From Muribaculaceae bacterium (GTDB lineage Bacteria; Bacteroidota; Bacteroidia; Bacteroidales; Muribaculaceae), in NCBI GenBank assembly GCA_017557665.1, contig JAFYYI010000062.1, positions 1-14,799 on the forward strand: a stretch of 14,799 nucleotides of DNA, given 5' to 3'. The position numbers were made by a program, and so were the translations under genes. This document shows positions 1-6,830 of the stretch, piece by piece. The notes below the pieces were generated by a model that was not told the origin of the DNA, ran no database searches, and saw only the letters and a list, made by a program, of their open reading frames with translations. The stretch's first letter is position 1; each line of letters starts with the position of its first letter.

Positions 1-92
<92 letters not shown>

Positions 93-95
93 TAA

Positions 96-135
96 GAGAG
101 GTGATGTCAGCAATGATGTCGCCTCTCGTTTTTTT
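96..135 (+). terminator. Intrinsic terminator of the rRNA operon
   Basis: A 13-bp stem is formed by 96-108 and 115-127 with loop AGCAAT. It is fully paired if three G-U wobbles are allowed. It is followed by G and seven T residues (129-135). It lies directly after the 5S gene, as expected for the end of an rRNA transcript. Confidence 0.93.
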
Positions 136-138
136 ATA

Positions 139-392
139 GCCATGGCAATGCCACGGCACACGGGACAGGGCTGGCGTGCAAGGAGAGGGGCCGTGGCAGA
201 GCCCCGGCACGGGGGACAGGGCTGGCGTGCAAGGAGAGGGGCCGTGGCAGAGCCCCGGCACGGGGGACTGGGCTGGCATGGAGGAAGAACAGCCGTGGCA
301 GAGCCCCGGCACGGGGGAACGGGCTGGCGTGGAGGATGAACGGCCGGGGCTTCGCCACGGCATGGGGGACCGGGACAGCGCGCGCGGATGGC
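139..392. repeat. Array of five 19-nt imperfect hairpins with a 51-bp period
   Basis: Five 19-nt stem-loops start at 139, 190, 241, 292 and 343, exactly 51 bp apart, separated by 32-bp spacers that are similar to each other. Units 2-4 are identical (GCCGTGGCAGAGCCCCGGC): eight potential base pairs with one internal mismatch around a 3-nt loop. Unit 1 (GCCATGGCAATGCCACGGC) is a variant with a different mismatch. Unit 5 (GCCGGGGCTTCGCCACGGC) is the reverse complement of a unit-2-like hairpin. A partial spacer-like stretch (ATGGGGGACCGGG) continues after unit 5 to about 392. The block is much richer in G+C than its flanks. Function is unknown; it could be a REP-like repetitive element expanded in tandem, or a structured or protein-binding locus. 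Several frames stay open through it, but no coding signal is convincing. Confidence 0.85.
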
Positions 393-431
393 GGGAATGA
401 CTGCTCTTGCTTGATTGGATGGAATGGTGGT

Positions 432-476
432 GATGAAATGAAACAGCATCGCGGGGGAATGGCCCCTGCGATGCTG
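432..476 (-). terminator. Intrinsic terminator of the SGNH hydrolase-peptidase operon
   Basis: A 14-bp stem (444-457 with 463-476, one G-T wobble, loop AATGG) lies 24 bp past the stop codon of the M13 peptidase. Read on the minus strand it is followed by TTTCATTTCATCA, a weak but T-rich tail. The plus-strand side has no T-tract, so it probably serves the minus-strand operon. Confidence 0.75.
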
Positions 477-499
477 CTTGTGATGGCGTATGGTAATTG

Positions 500-2512
500 T
501 TACCAGATGATGACGCGGTCGGCAGGATTGCGCCACATCTTCATTTCGGGCTGGATGTCAAAGGCGTTGAAGAATTCCTCGAGATTGCGGATGGCTACAT
601 TCACGCGGTTGACACCGAGGCTGTGAGGATCCACCTTGGTACGGCGCAGCATCTCCTCCTTGGTGATGTTGGCAGCCCAAACGTTGGCATAGCTCAGGAA
701 GAAGCGCTGGTCAGGCGTGAAACCGTCAATCTTTGTGTCGCCCTTGCCTTGCTCGGTCTTCTTGAAGGCAGAGTAGGCAACACGCAGTCCACCGTGGTCG
801 GCGATGTTCTCGCCCATGGTGAAGGTGCCGTTGGCGTGTACGTCATCGGCAACGATCTCGGCACTGTATTGCGCACCCAGCTTATTGGCGAGTTCCTGGA
901 ACTTGGCTGCATCCTCGGCTGTCCACCAGTCAACCATATTGCCGTTGTGGTCAAAGTTGCGTCCCTGGTCGTCGAAGCCGTGGGTCATCTCGTGGCCGAT
1001 CACCACGCCGATGGCACCGTAGTTGCAAGCCTCGTCGGCATTGGGATCGAAATAGGGCGCTTGCAGGATACCTGCGGGGAAGCAGATCTCGTTGCTCGAA
1101 GGCTCGTAGTAGGCGTTAACCGTCTGTGGTGTCATGAACCAGCGTTCCTTGTCCACGGACTTGCCAAGCTGGGAGTATTCATACTCGGCCTGGAAACGAC
1201 GTGCAGCCATGATGTTCTCCCAGTAGCTCTTGTTCGGGTCAATGTCCAGAGCGCTGTAGTCGAACCACTTGTCGGGATAACCAATCTTGACGGTGAAGCT
1301 GTTGAGTTTCACCAATGCGTTGACCTTGGTCTTGGGGCTCATCCATGACAGGGTGGCAATGTGCTCGCCCAGGGCCTTCTTGAGGTTGTCCACGAGCTGC
1401 TGCATTTTCTTCTTGGAGTCGGCAGGGAAATATTTCTCCACATAGAGCTGTCCGACGGCTTCACCGAGCAGGGTGTTAGGCACGTCGAGAGAGTGTTTCC
1501 AGCGCGGCATCTTCACTTGCTTGCCCGACATGGCACGGCTGTACATGTCGAAGTTGGCGTCGGCAAAGGCATCGCTCAGGTAGGGTGATGCAGCGTCCAC
1601 ATACTTGAAAATGAGGTATTCCCTGATGTCCTCTTCCTTGAGGGTCTTCAACATCTCGTTGACCTTAGCGATTGACTTGGGCTGGAAGACACAAACCTTG
1701 TCAAGGTTCTTGATGCCCAGCGTGCCGAAGTACTGGTCCCAGTTGATGTTGGGATAGTCGACCTTGAGCTGAGCCATCGTAGTCACGTTGTAGAGCTTGC
1801 TGTAATCGCGTGTCTCCTCGCGTGTCATGGCTACCTGGGCCAGTGCCGTCTCGATGGCCATCACATGCTGTGAGGCCTTCTTGGCGTTGCCTTTATTGTA
1901 ACCGATGAGTTGGAACAACTGCTGAATGTAGTTGGCATAGGCGTTGCGCACCTTGACTGTGTTGGCATCCTTGTCCAGGTAATAGTCACGGTCTCCCATT
2001 CCCAGTCCACCTTGCATGAGGTACATCATGTTGGTGTTGGAGTCCTTCAAGTCGGCCATAACCGAGGAGTTGAAGAATGGAGCGGAAATGCCGTTGTGCT
2101 GGTCGGCTATGGCACCAATGAACTGATTGCGAGTCAAGGTTTTGAGCTTGGCAATGTCAGCCTTCAACGGGTTCATGCCTTCCTGATTGAGTCGCACGCT
2201 GTCCATACCCTGGGCATAGAGGTCACCCACCTTCTGCTTGATGCTACCACGAGGATTGTTGGTTCCCAGCGTTGTGATGATGTCTTTGACCTGGTTGCGG
2301 CTATTCTCGGCCAACTGGTCGAAAGTGCCGAAACGTGCGTATTGCGGATCCAGCGGATGATTAAGCATCCATCCGCCGCAGGCGTACTTGTAGAAGTTTT
2401 CACCCGGACTGACAGTCGGGTCGAGGTTGTCACGGTCAACCGCCTTGATCGGTTCGGTTGCGGTTGCGGCCATTGCAAATAAAGCCATGAATAAAAGAAT
2501 GATTTTTCTCAT
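500..2512 (-). CDS. pepO: M13 family zinc metallopeptidase (neprilysin/PepO-like), secreted
   Basis: This is a 670-residue zinc endopeptidase of the neprilysin (M13) family, which cleaves peptides outside the cytoplasm. The N-terminus (MRKIILLFMALFAMAATA) is a signal peptide with likely cleavage near residue 18. The M13 N-terminal domain starts with PGENFYKYACGGW (36-48). The substrate-binding NAYY motif is at 466-469. The catalytic zinc site is HEMTH at 507-511, with the third ligand E568 in the ENIAD motif (568-572). H630 and R636 match the transition-state histidine and substrate-carboxylate arginine of neprilysin (family knowledge). The chain ends RVIIW, corresponding to the usual CxVW tail without the cysteine. 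Length is normal for the family, so the gene looks intact. It begins 22 bp after the stop of the SGNH esterase gene with no promoter seen in the gap, so it is probably the second gene of that operon. The physiological substrate cannot be told; the symbol is by family only. Confidence 0.95.
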   Translation of the reverse strand: MRKIILLFMALFAMAATATEPIKAVDRDNLDPTVSPGENFYKYACGGWMLNHPLDPQYARFGTFDQLAENSRNQVKDIITTLGTNNPRGSIKQKVGDLYAQGMDSVRLNQEGMNPLKADIAKLKTLTRNQFIGAIADQHNGISAPFFNSSVMADLKDSNTNMMYLMQGGLGMGDRDYYLDKDANTVKVRNAYANYIQQLFQLIGYNKGNAKKASQHVMAIETALAQVAMTREETRDYSKLYNVTTMAQLKVDYPNINWDQYFGTLGIKNLDKVCVFQPKSIAKVNEMLKTLKEEDIREYLIFKYVDAASPYLSDAFADANFDMYSRAMSGKQVKMPRWKHSLDVPNTLLGEAVGQLYVEKYFPADSKKKMQQLVDNLKKALGEHIATLSWMSPKTKVNALVKLNSFTVKIGYPDKWFDYSALDIDPNKSYWENIMAARRFQAEYEYSQLGKSVDKERWFMTPQTVNAYYEPSSNEICFPAGILQAPYFDPNADEACNYGAIGVVIGHEMTHGFDDQGRNFDHNGNMVDWWTAEDAAKFQELANKLGAQYSAEIVADDVHANGTFTMGENIADHGGLRVAYSAFKKTEQGKGDTKIDGFTPDQRFFLSYANVWAANITKEEMLRRTKVDPHSLGVNRVNVAIRNLEEFFNAFDIQPEMKMWRNPADRVIIW

Positions 2513-2534
2513 AATGATATGAATTAATAATGTA

Positions 2535-3221
2535 TTATCGGTTAAGTGTATTGAGCATTTCCTTGAGTTTCACTTCCATCACGTCATATCCATTGGCGTT
2601 GGGGTGCACACCGTCTTCGGTAAAGTTCTTATTCATTGAACGCCCGTCACTGGTCATTGAGCTGAAGTAGTCAATATAGTGTACACGCGGCTTGTCGCTC
2701 GTGTATTCCTTGATGCGCTTGTTGAGGCGGTCGATTTTCTCGGGAGAATCCTTTACTGAATGGTTCCATAAGAAGCCGTCACAGGGCAGCACCGATGTCA
2801 ACACGACCTCGATGTCGTGGTTTAAAGCCAGCTCGGTCATCGACTGGATATTGTCCATCGTGATGTCCTCGTTATAGGGGCCATCATTCTCGGCAATGTC
2901 GTTGGTGCCGCAATTAATGACCACTACATCGGGCTTGAGGTTGATGACATCATGACGGAAACGTATCAGCATCTGGGCTGAGACCTGGCCGCTGATGCCA
3001 CGTCCCACCAGGTTGTTAACTTTGAAGAAGTCGGGGTGTATCTCGGCCCACAGTTCGGTGATGGAATTTCCCATCATCACCACGCGTAATGAGTCATGGC
3101 TGACGGTCTTGGCAGGGATGCTGTCTTGGTCGTTTTTTGCTTTATTGGTGCATTGGTGCATGAAACTGCAACCTAGAATCAGGTTCCAAAACATGATGGT
3201 TGACAGAAGGATAGGTTTCAT
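2535..3221 (-). CDS. SGNH/GDSL hydrolase family lipoprotein
   Basis: A 228-residue esterase-type hydrolase of the SGNH superfamily. All four SGNH blocks are visible: block I GNSIT (51-55, nucleophile S53), the block II glycine in GRGISGQ (73-79), block III NCGTND (103-108, oxyanion N107) and block V DGVHPN (203-208, D203 and H206 completing the triad). GNS replaces the classical GDS, a variant I recall as common in Bacteroidetes members. The N-terminus MKPILLSTIMFWNLILGC ends in a lipobox-like LILGC with Cys18, so the protein is probably a lipid-anchored envelope protein. The ATG at 3221 is chosen because the longer reading starts with TTG at 3249-3251, inside the promoter -7 box, which would lie upstream of or at the transcript start. 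The chosen ATG leaves a leader of about 22 nt. It is the first gene of an operon with the M13 peptidase. The substrate (sugar ester, lipid or other acyl ester) is unknown. Confidence 0.9.
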   Translation of the reverse strand: MKPILLSTIMFWNLILGCSFMHQCTNKAKNDQDSIPAKTVSHDSLRVVMMGNSITELWAEIHPDFFKVNNLVGRGISGQVSAQMLIRFRHDVINLKPDVVVINCGTNDIAENDGPYNEDITMDNIQSMTELALNHDIEVVLTSVLPCDGFLWNHSVKDSPEKIDRLNKRIKEYTSDKPRVHYIDYFSSMTSDGRSMNKNFTEDGVHPNANGYDVMEVKLKEMLNTLNR

Positions 3222-3248
3222 ATCTTTATTCCAGATGATTTGAAAGTT

Positions 3249-3281
3249 CAAAGGTACAAAATATCATTGTATTCTCACCAA
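3249..3281 (-). promoter_or_regulatory. Bacteroidetes-type promoter of the SGNH hydrolase-peptidase operon
   Basis: On the minus strand TACCTTTG (3249-3256) matches the -7 consensus TAnnTTTG. TTGG (3278-3281) lies 21 nt upstream as the -33 element. Transcription should start near 3243, giving a short leader to the ATG at 3221. Confidence 0.7.
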
Positions 3282-3343
3282 TCATTCCTTCAAAAAATAA
3301 AGAATTCACCTGTTGCACCTGACTCGTTCATTGGAGTAACCTC

Positions 3344-3378
3344 AACACCCGGTGGGGTAGTGCTTCCACTCGGGTTTT
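3344..3378 (-). terminator. Candidate terminator hairpin after the hybrid regulator gene
   Basis: The segments 3344-3355 (AACACCCGGTGG) and 3366-3378 pair with one bulged base and one mismatch around a 10-nt loop. The hairpin begins 5 bp past the regulator's stop codon. No T-tract follows on the minus strand, so it may be a transcript-end stabilising hairpin and not a full intrinsic terminator. Confidence 0.4.
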
Positions 3379-3382
3379 GGGG

Positions 3383-6232
3383 CTATTGATTCTTGCCTTG
3401 AGTGTTGTTGATATCGTCGGCCTTCTTCCTGTACTGGAGAGGGCTGATGCCAAATTGCTGTTTGAAAGCCTTGGAGAAATGGGACAGGTTCTGGAAACCG
3501 CAACGGCTGGCAATGGCCGTGAGCGACACGTTCTCGTTGGTGATCATGTGGCGCGCATAGTTGAGTCGCACCTGCAAGACAAAGGCGACCGGCGTCATTC
3601 CGGTTATAGCGGTCACACGAGAGCGCAACTGCTTGGTGCTCATCGATAAGGCGGAAGCAATGTGTTCAATATTGATGTCATCGTTACCCATATTGGCGTG
3701 GATGATATCGATCAGCTTGTTGAAGAATTCTTTGTCTTCCTTGTTCATCGGCGGAGCGCTCTTCTCGCTGCTGATGGTGTCACTGGCCTTGGTGAAGTGT
3801 TCGCGCAACGCCAATCTCTGGCCGATGAGGTGAGCAGCCATCAGACGCAGCTCTTGGGACATGATGGGCTTGACGAGCACGGCATCGGCGCCGGCCTCGA
3901 TACAGGAAATGCGTTCCCTCTCGCTCGGGTCGGATGTCATGGCGATGATGGGAATGTGGCTGAGCGACGGGTTCTCACGCACCAGCATGATGAGTTTCTT
4001 TCCGTCCAGCACAGGCATCTTCACGTTAGTGATAATGAGGTCAGGCACCATGTTCTGGGCATTCTGTAGCGCTTCGCGGCCGTCGAGGGCGAATCGCAGG
4101 TTGTATTTCTCACTCAGGTGGCTGGCGATAAAGAACGCCACGTCCTCGTTGCTCTCGACGATGAATACCAGCGGAAGACGGTTATTGATGTTGCCGTCGT
4201 TCTGGGGTAGCAAATGCCTTTCGGTAAACTGCTGGGTATCGCCGTCGGCATTGTCTTTGCCTTCGTCGGTCATCGTGGGGAAGTCGATGGTGAAAGTCGT
4301 GCCGCGTCCCAGTTCGCTTTCTACCTCGATGCTACCGTTCATGGCCTGTACAAGTTGCTTGACCAGGGAGAGTTCCAATGCCGTGTTCACGCCATCGTCA
4401 TCGTTAACCGACTGTGAGAACGGTTCAAACAGGCGGTAGCGTTCTTCAACAGGTATACCCTTGCCGGTGTCGCTGATAACGAGTTGCATCCTTCCGGTTT
4501 CGGGGAAAGTCAATCTCACGGTGATACTGTCGTTGCGCGACGTGTACTTGAAAGCGCTGTTAACGAGACCATGGACAATCTTGCGGATATAAATTGGCGC
4601 GAACATCACGGTCATCGAGTTGAATGGAGACTGGAAGTCAAGATTGATGCGTCGCTGATTGGCTGTCTCGGAGAAGTTTTCGACAAGCATTCTGACAAAC
4701 ATCACAATGTCACCGCGCTTGTATTCTGGCAATTCTATGGCATCCTTCACACGCTCGATGTCGAGCAGCTGATTCACGAGGTTCAGCATGCTCTGTCCAT
4801 GGTTCACGATCAACTCACCCAGGCGCTTGTTCTCGGATGCGTTGTTCTTGCCACCGTCAATCAGGTGCTGTCCGGCACTCATGAGCACATTCAACGGGGT
4901 TTCCAGCTTATTGGTGATATTGGTGAAGAAGTGTGACTTCAATTCCTGTATTTGACGGTACATTTTCAGGCTTTTCCTTGCCTGTCGCCACGAGAAGAAA
5001 ATGGCAGTCAACATGCCAAGCAGCATCACGACGAGCGCGATGCCTCCCCAATTCAACAGCTGGTGATAGCGTTTGTTCTTCTGATCCAGCTGGGTTTGCT
5101 CGCTATCCTGGTTGGTGGTTTCGAAGACCTTCAGTTTGATGGACTCCATTTCGGAACGCATCGAGTCGTTGAGGGCGGCATAGCGCTCCAGATGCAGCAG
5201 TGCCACTGCCGGGTCGTTCTCGCGCATCGTTTCCCACAGTCCCCGTTCGGCGGTGAGTTCAAGTTTGTTTGATCCACACTTGATGCTTTGTTCCAGCGCT
5301 TTCTTGTAATAGGCGATGGCATCTTGTGTGTTGCCCAGTTTCTTCTCGATACCGCCCAGATGGTTATAGGCAGTCGCCAAGGTGTAGGTGAGGGCGCTCT
5401 GTTCAAGAATGGGCAAGGCTTTCGCGATGGTATTGCGCGCCTCGTTGAGTTGTGACTGGTATTCCAGGATGGCGCCCTTCTGCACAAGTCTGCAGGCCGC
5501 CATTTCCTCCCTGCCATCTTTAAGGTCAATGTCGTAGGCTTCATTGATGGCCGCCATCGCTCTGTCGGGCTCGTTGTTGAGGAGATACAGTTCGGATGCC
5601 GTTCCCAGCCTGGTGGCGATGCCCTCCTTCCGGTTCAGTTTTCGCTCAATGGCAATGGCTTCGGTGATGTGTTTCAGGCCTGGGGCCGGAAGCTCCACGA
5701 CCAGGTAGATTTCGGCCAGTGCTCCCAAGTTGCTGCTGATGAGTTCTTCGTCATTAAGTATTCTTGCAATCTTATAGGCCTCGAGACGTGTCTTCAGCGC
5801 CTCGTCAAAATCACCTGTCCTGAACTGGATGTCGCTTAACAGATTCAACAGATTGCTCTGCAGCCTGTCTGGCTTGTCGTTGATGAGAATCTCGGGAATT
5901 GCCAACTTAGCTTCAATGAGCGCTTGCTGAAATTGTTCCATTGAATAGTAGTGTTCTGCCATCAAGTAATGAGTCATGGCATCCACTGTGTTATGCCTGG
6001 TGGACAAGCCACAGTGGTACAACGAGTCAATGATTTTGTTGTCATGGAGTCGTTGAGACATCTTGTTGAAAATCTCGACCTTATCTTTCCAGCTTGCGTC
6101 GGAATAGACGTGATACAGCGAGTCCACCGTGTCACTCCTAGCCGGCTGGAGGATGAAGAGCATCGTGGTAATGACCATCACCAGTCGTGACAGGCTACGC
6201 TTAAAACATGGTATGGAGGCAATATCCGTCAT
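3383..6232 (-). CDS. Hybrid two-component-like regulator with degenerate phosphorelay sites (TPR sensor-pseudokinase-pseudoreceiver-AraC)
   Basis: A 949-residue protein laid out like the one-piece hybrid regulators of Bacteroidetes. In order: signal/anchor segment (about 11-33, KRSLSRLVMVITTMLFIL); TPR-like helical repeats (about 45-385) expected in the periplasm; a membrane segment (393-415); a histidine-kinase-like dimerisation helix and ATPase fold (about 425-654); a receiver (about 687-802); and an AraC-type HTH (about 860-940, ending with GFQNLSHFSKAFKQQFG). The key chemistry is missing. The H-box reads NITNKLETPL with Asn441 where His is expected. The N-box reads LVNSAFKYT with Ser559 at the critical Asn. 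The G2 motif reads NTALEL for GTGLGL (N616, A618, E620). The receiver reads ITNVKMP with Asn736 for the phospho-acceptor Asp, and one residue of the acidic pair is Ser694. G1 (DTGKGIP, 588-594), receiver T766 and K788 remain. The frame is intact over 2.85 kb, so it is probably a functional phosphorylation-independent regulator. No SusC/SusD or glycan-degradation genes adjoin it. The start at 6232 gives a normal signal segment; ATGs at 6298 and 6178 are alternatives. Confidence 0.9.
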   Translation of the reverse strand: MTDIASIPCFKRSLSRLVMVITTMLFILQPARSDTVDSLYHVYSDASWKDKVEIFNKMSQRLHDNKIIDSLYHCGLSTRHNTVDAMTHYLMAEHYYSMEQFQQALIEAKLAIPEILINDKPDRLQSNLLNLLSDIQFRTGDFDEALKTRLEAYKIARILNDEELISSNLGALAEIYLVVELPAPGLKHITEAIAIERKLNRKEGIATRLGTASELYLLNNEPDRAMAAINEAYDIDLKDGREEMAACRLVQKGAILEYQSQLNEARNTIAKALPILEQSALTYTLATAYNHLGGIEKKLGNTQDAIAYYKKALEQSIKCGSNKLELTAERGLWETMRENDPAVALLHLERYAALNDSMRSEMESIKLKVFETTNQDSEQTQLDQKNKRYHQLLNWGGIALVVMLLGMLTAIFFSWRQARKSLKMYRQIQELKSHFFTNITNKLETPLNVLMSAGQHLIDGGKNNASENKRLGELIVNHGQSMLNLVNQLLDIERVKDAIELPEYKRGDIVMFVRMLVENFSETANQRRINLDFQSPFNSMTVMFAPIYIRKIVHGLVNSAFKYTSRNDSITVRLTFPETGRMQLVISDTGKGIPVEERYRLFEPFSQSVNDDDGVNTALELSLVKQLVQAMNGSIEVESELGRGTTFTIDFPTMTDEGKDNADGDTQQFTERHLLPQNDGNINNRLPLVFIVESNEDVAFFIASHLSEKYNLRFALDGREALQNAQNMVPDLIITNVKMPVLDGKKLIMLVRENPSLSHIPIIAMTSDPSERERISCIEAGADAVLVKPIMSQELRLMAAHLIGQRLALREHFTKASDTISSEKSAPPMNKEDKEFFNKLIDIIHANMGNDDINIEHIASALSMSTKQLRSRVTAITGMTPVAFVLQVRLNYARHMITNENVSLTAIASRCGFQNLSHFSKAFKQQFGISPLQYRKKADDINNTQGKNQ

Positions 6233-6238
6233 TGTTTG

Positions 6239-6246
6239 CAAATGTA
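6239..6246 (-). promoter_or_regulatory. Possible -7 promoter element of the hybrid regulator gene
   Basis: TACATTTG on the minus strand matches TAnnTTTG and lies 6 bp before the ATG at 6232. No TTG is seen at the -33 distance. If it is real, the transcript would begin at or very near the ATG, implying a leaderless start at 6232 or use of the ATG at 6178. Confidence 0.4.
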
Positions 6247-6321
6247 GTGTTTTTTTCTGATTCTTGGCGGCTTTCCCGCTTTTTTCTTGTCGAGCCATCT
6301 GTGATGACACGGGCGCGACAG

Positions 6322-6341
6322 GCCATTATGGCACCCGGGTG
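6322..6341. promoter_or_regulatory. Two adjoining palindromes between divergent genes, operator candidate
   Basis: GCCATTATGGC (6322-6332) is a perfect 5-bp dyad with a 1-bp centre, and CACCCGGGTG (6332-6341) is a perfect 10-bp palindrome sharing one base with it. They lie between the divergent regulator and clpS promoters, about 46 bp upstream of the clpS -33 element. Binding by any protein is inference. Confidence 0.3.
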
Positions 6342-6386
6342 ACAGCGTTTTTGGGCATCACGGGGTATATTATTCATGGCATGACA

Positions 6387-6418
6387 TTTGCATTATTGAT
6401 AAAAAATGTGTATCTTTG
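6387..6418 (+). promoter_or_regulatory. Bacteroidetes-type promoter of the clpS-clpA-aat operon
   Basis: TTTG (6387-6390), exactly 20 nt, then TATCTTTG (6411-6418): a full match to the major Bacteroidetes sigma-factor consensus. Transcription should start near 6424, about 22 nt before the clpS ATG. It also rules out the TTG in-frame start at 6416, which lies inside the -7 box. Confidence 0.85.
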
Positions 6419-6445
6419 AGGTCAGAAAAAGTAGAAAACGAAATT

Positions 6446-6772
6446 ATGGCAGACACGAACAAACCCATTCAAGGCGGAACGGGAACCGGTACAAAAACCC
6501 GTGAACACATCCAGATTGAGTTACCCCGTCAATACAAGGTGATTTTCCATAATGACGATTTCACGACAATGGATTTTGTCGTTGAGGTGTTGCGTGCGGT
6601 ATTCAATAAGGGTGTCAATGAGGCCACGTTGCTCATGATGAAGGTTCATCGTGAGGGGCTTGCCATCGTGGGTGTCTATACCTATGACGTGGCGATGACC
6701 AAAGCCACTCAAGCGACCAACATGGCGCGCTCCGAGGGTTTCCCGTTGCGTGTCACCTGCGAGCCCGAATGA
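6446..6772 (+). CDS. clpS: ClpS, N-degron adaptor of the ClpAP protease
   Basis: A 108-residue ClpS. It binds proteins with destabilising N-terminal residues and hands them to the N-domain of ClpA. The signature YKVIFHNDDFTTMDFVVEVL (positions 33-52) includes the NDD and TTM elements that shape the N-degron pocket and the ClpA interface. The HREGLAIVGVYTYDVA stretch (about 72-87) and the C-terminal RVTCEPE tail also fit the family. The flexible N-terminal tail (about 1-25, rich in Gly and Thr) is typical; this tail acts on ClpA (family knowledge). The ATG at 6446 is used because the longer reading begins within the promoter. It is the first gene of the operon; clpA begins 58 bp downstream. 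Confidence 0.96.
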   Translation: MADTNKPIQGGTGTGTKTREHIQIELPRQYKVIFHNDDFTTMDFVVEVLRAVFNKGVNEATLLMMKVHREGLAIVGVYTYDVAMTKATQATNMARSEGFPLRVTCEPE

Positions 6773-6830
6773 TGTGACCGGCGAGCAGGAAGTATTGTGA
6801 ATCTTGTTTTATCATTTAAATAGAATAAAA

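Noticed and set aside
139..361. CRISPR array (regular repeats of 19 nt with 32-bp spacers)
   Set aside because: The spacers are near-copies of each other, the repeats are too short and variable, and no cas genes are present. It is a tandem repeat with a 51-bp period.
497..1348. 283-codon plus-strand frame opposite the M13 peptidase gene (also 1910-2482)
   Set aside because: Shadow of the peptidase coding sequence, which has clear catalytic motifs on the minus strand.
3222..3251. Longer N-terminus for the SGNH hydrolase from TTG at 3249-3251
   Set aside because: The TTG is part of the promoter -7 box, and the ATG at 3221 starts a proper lipoprotein signal peptide.
6233..6310. Longer N-terminus for the hybrid regulator (from GTG 6310 or ATG 6298)
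   Set aside because: It would add a lysine-rich stretch ahead of a good signal segment and would cross the -7-like box at 6239-6246. It is not excluded if that box is not a promoter.
6416..6445. Longer N-terminus for ClpS from TTG at 6416
   Set aside because: The codon lies in the -7 box TATCTTTG of the operon promoter, upstream of the expected transcript start.
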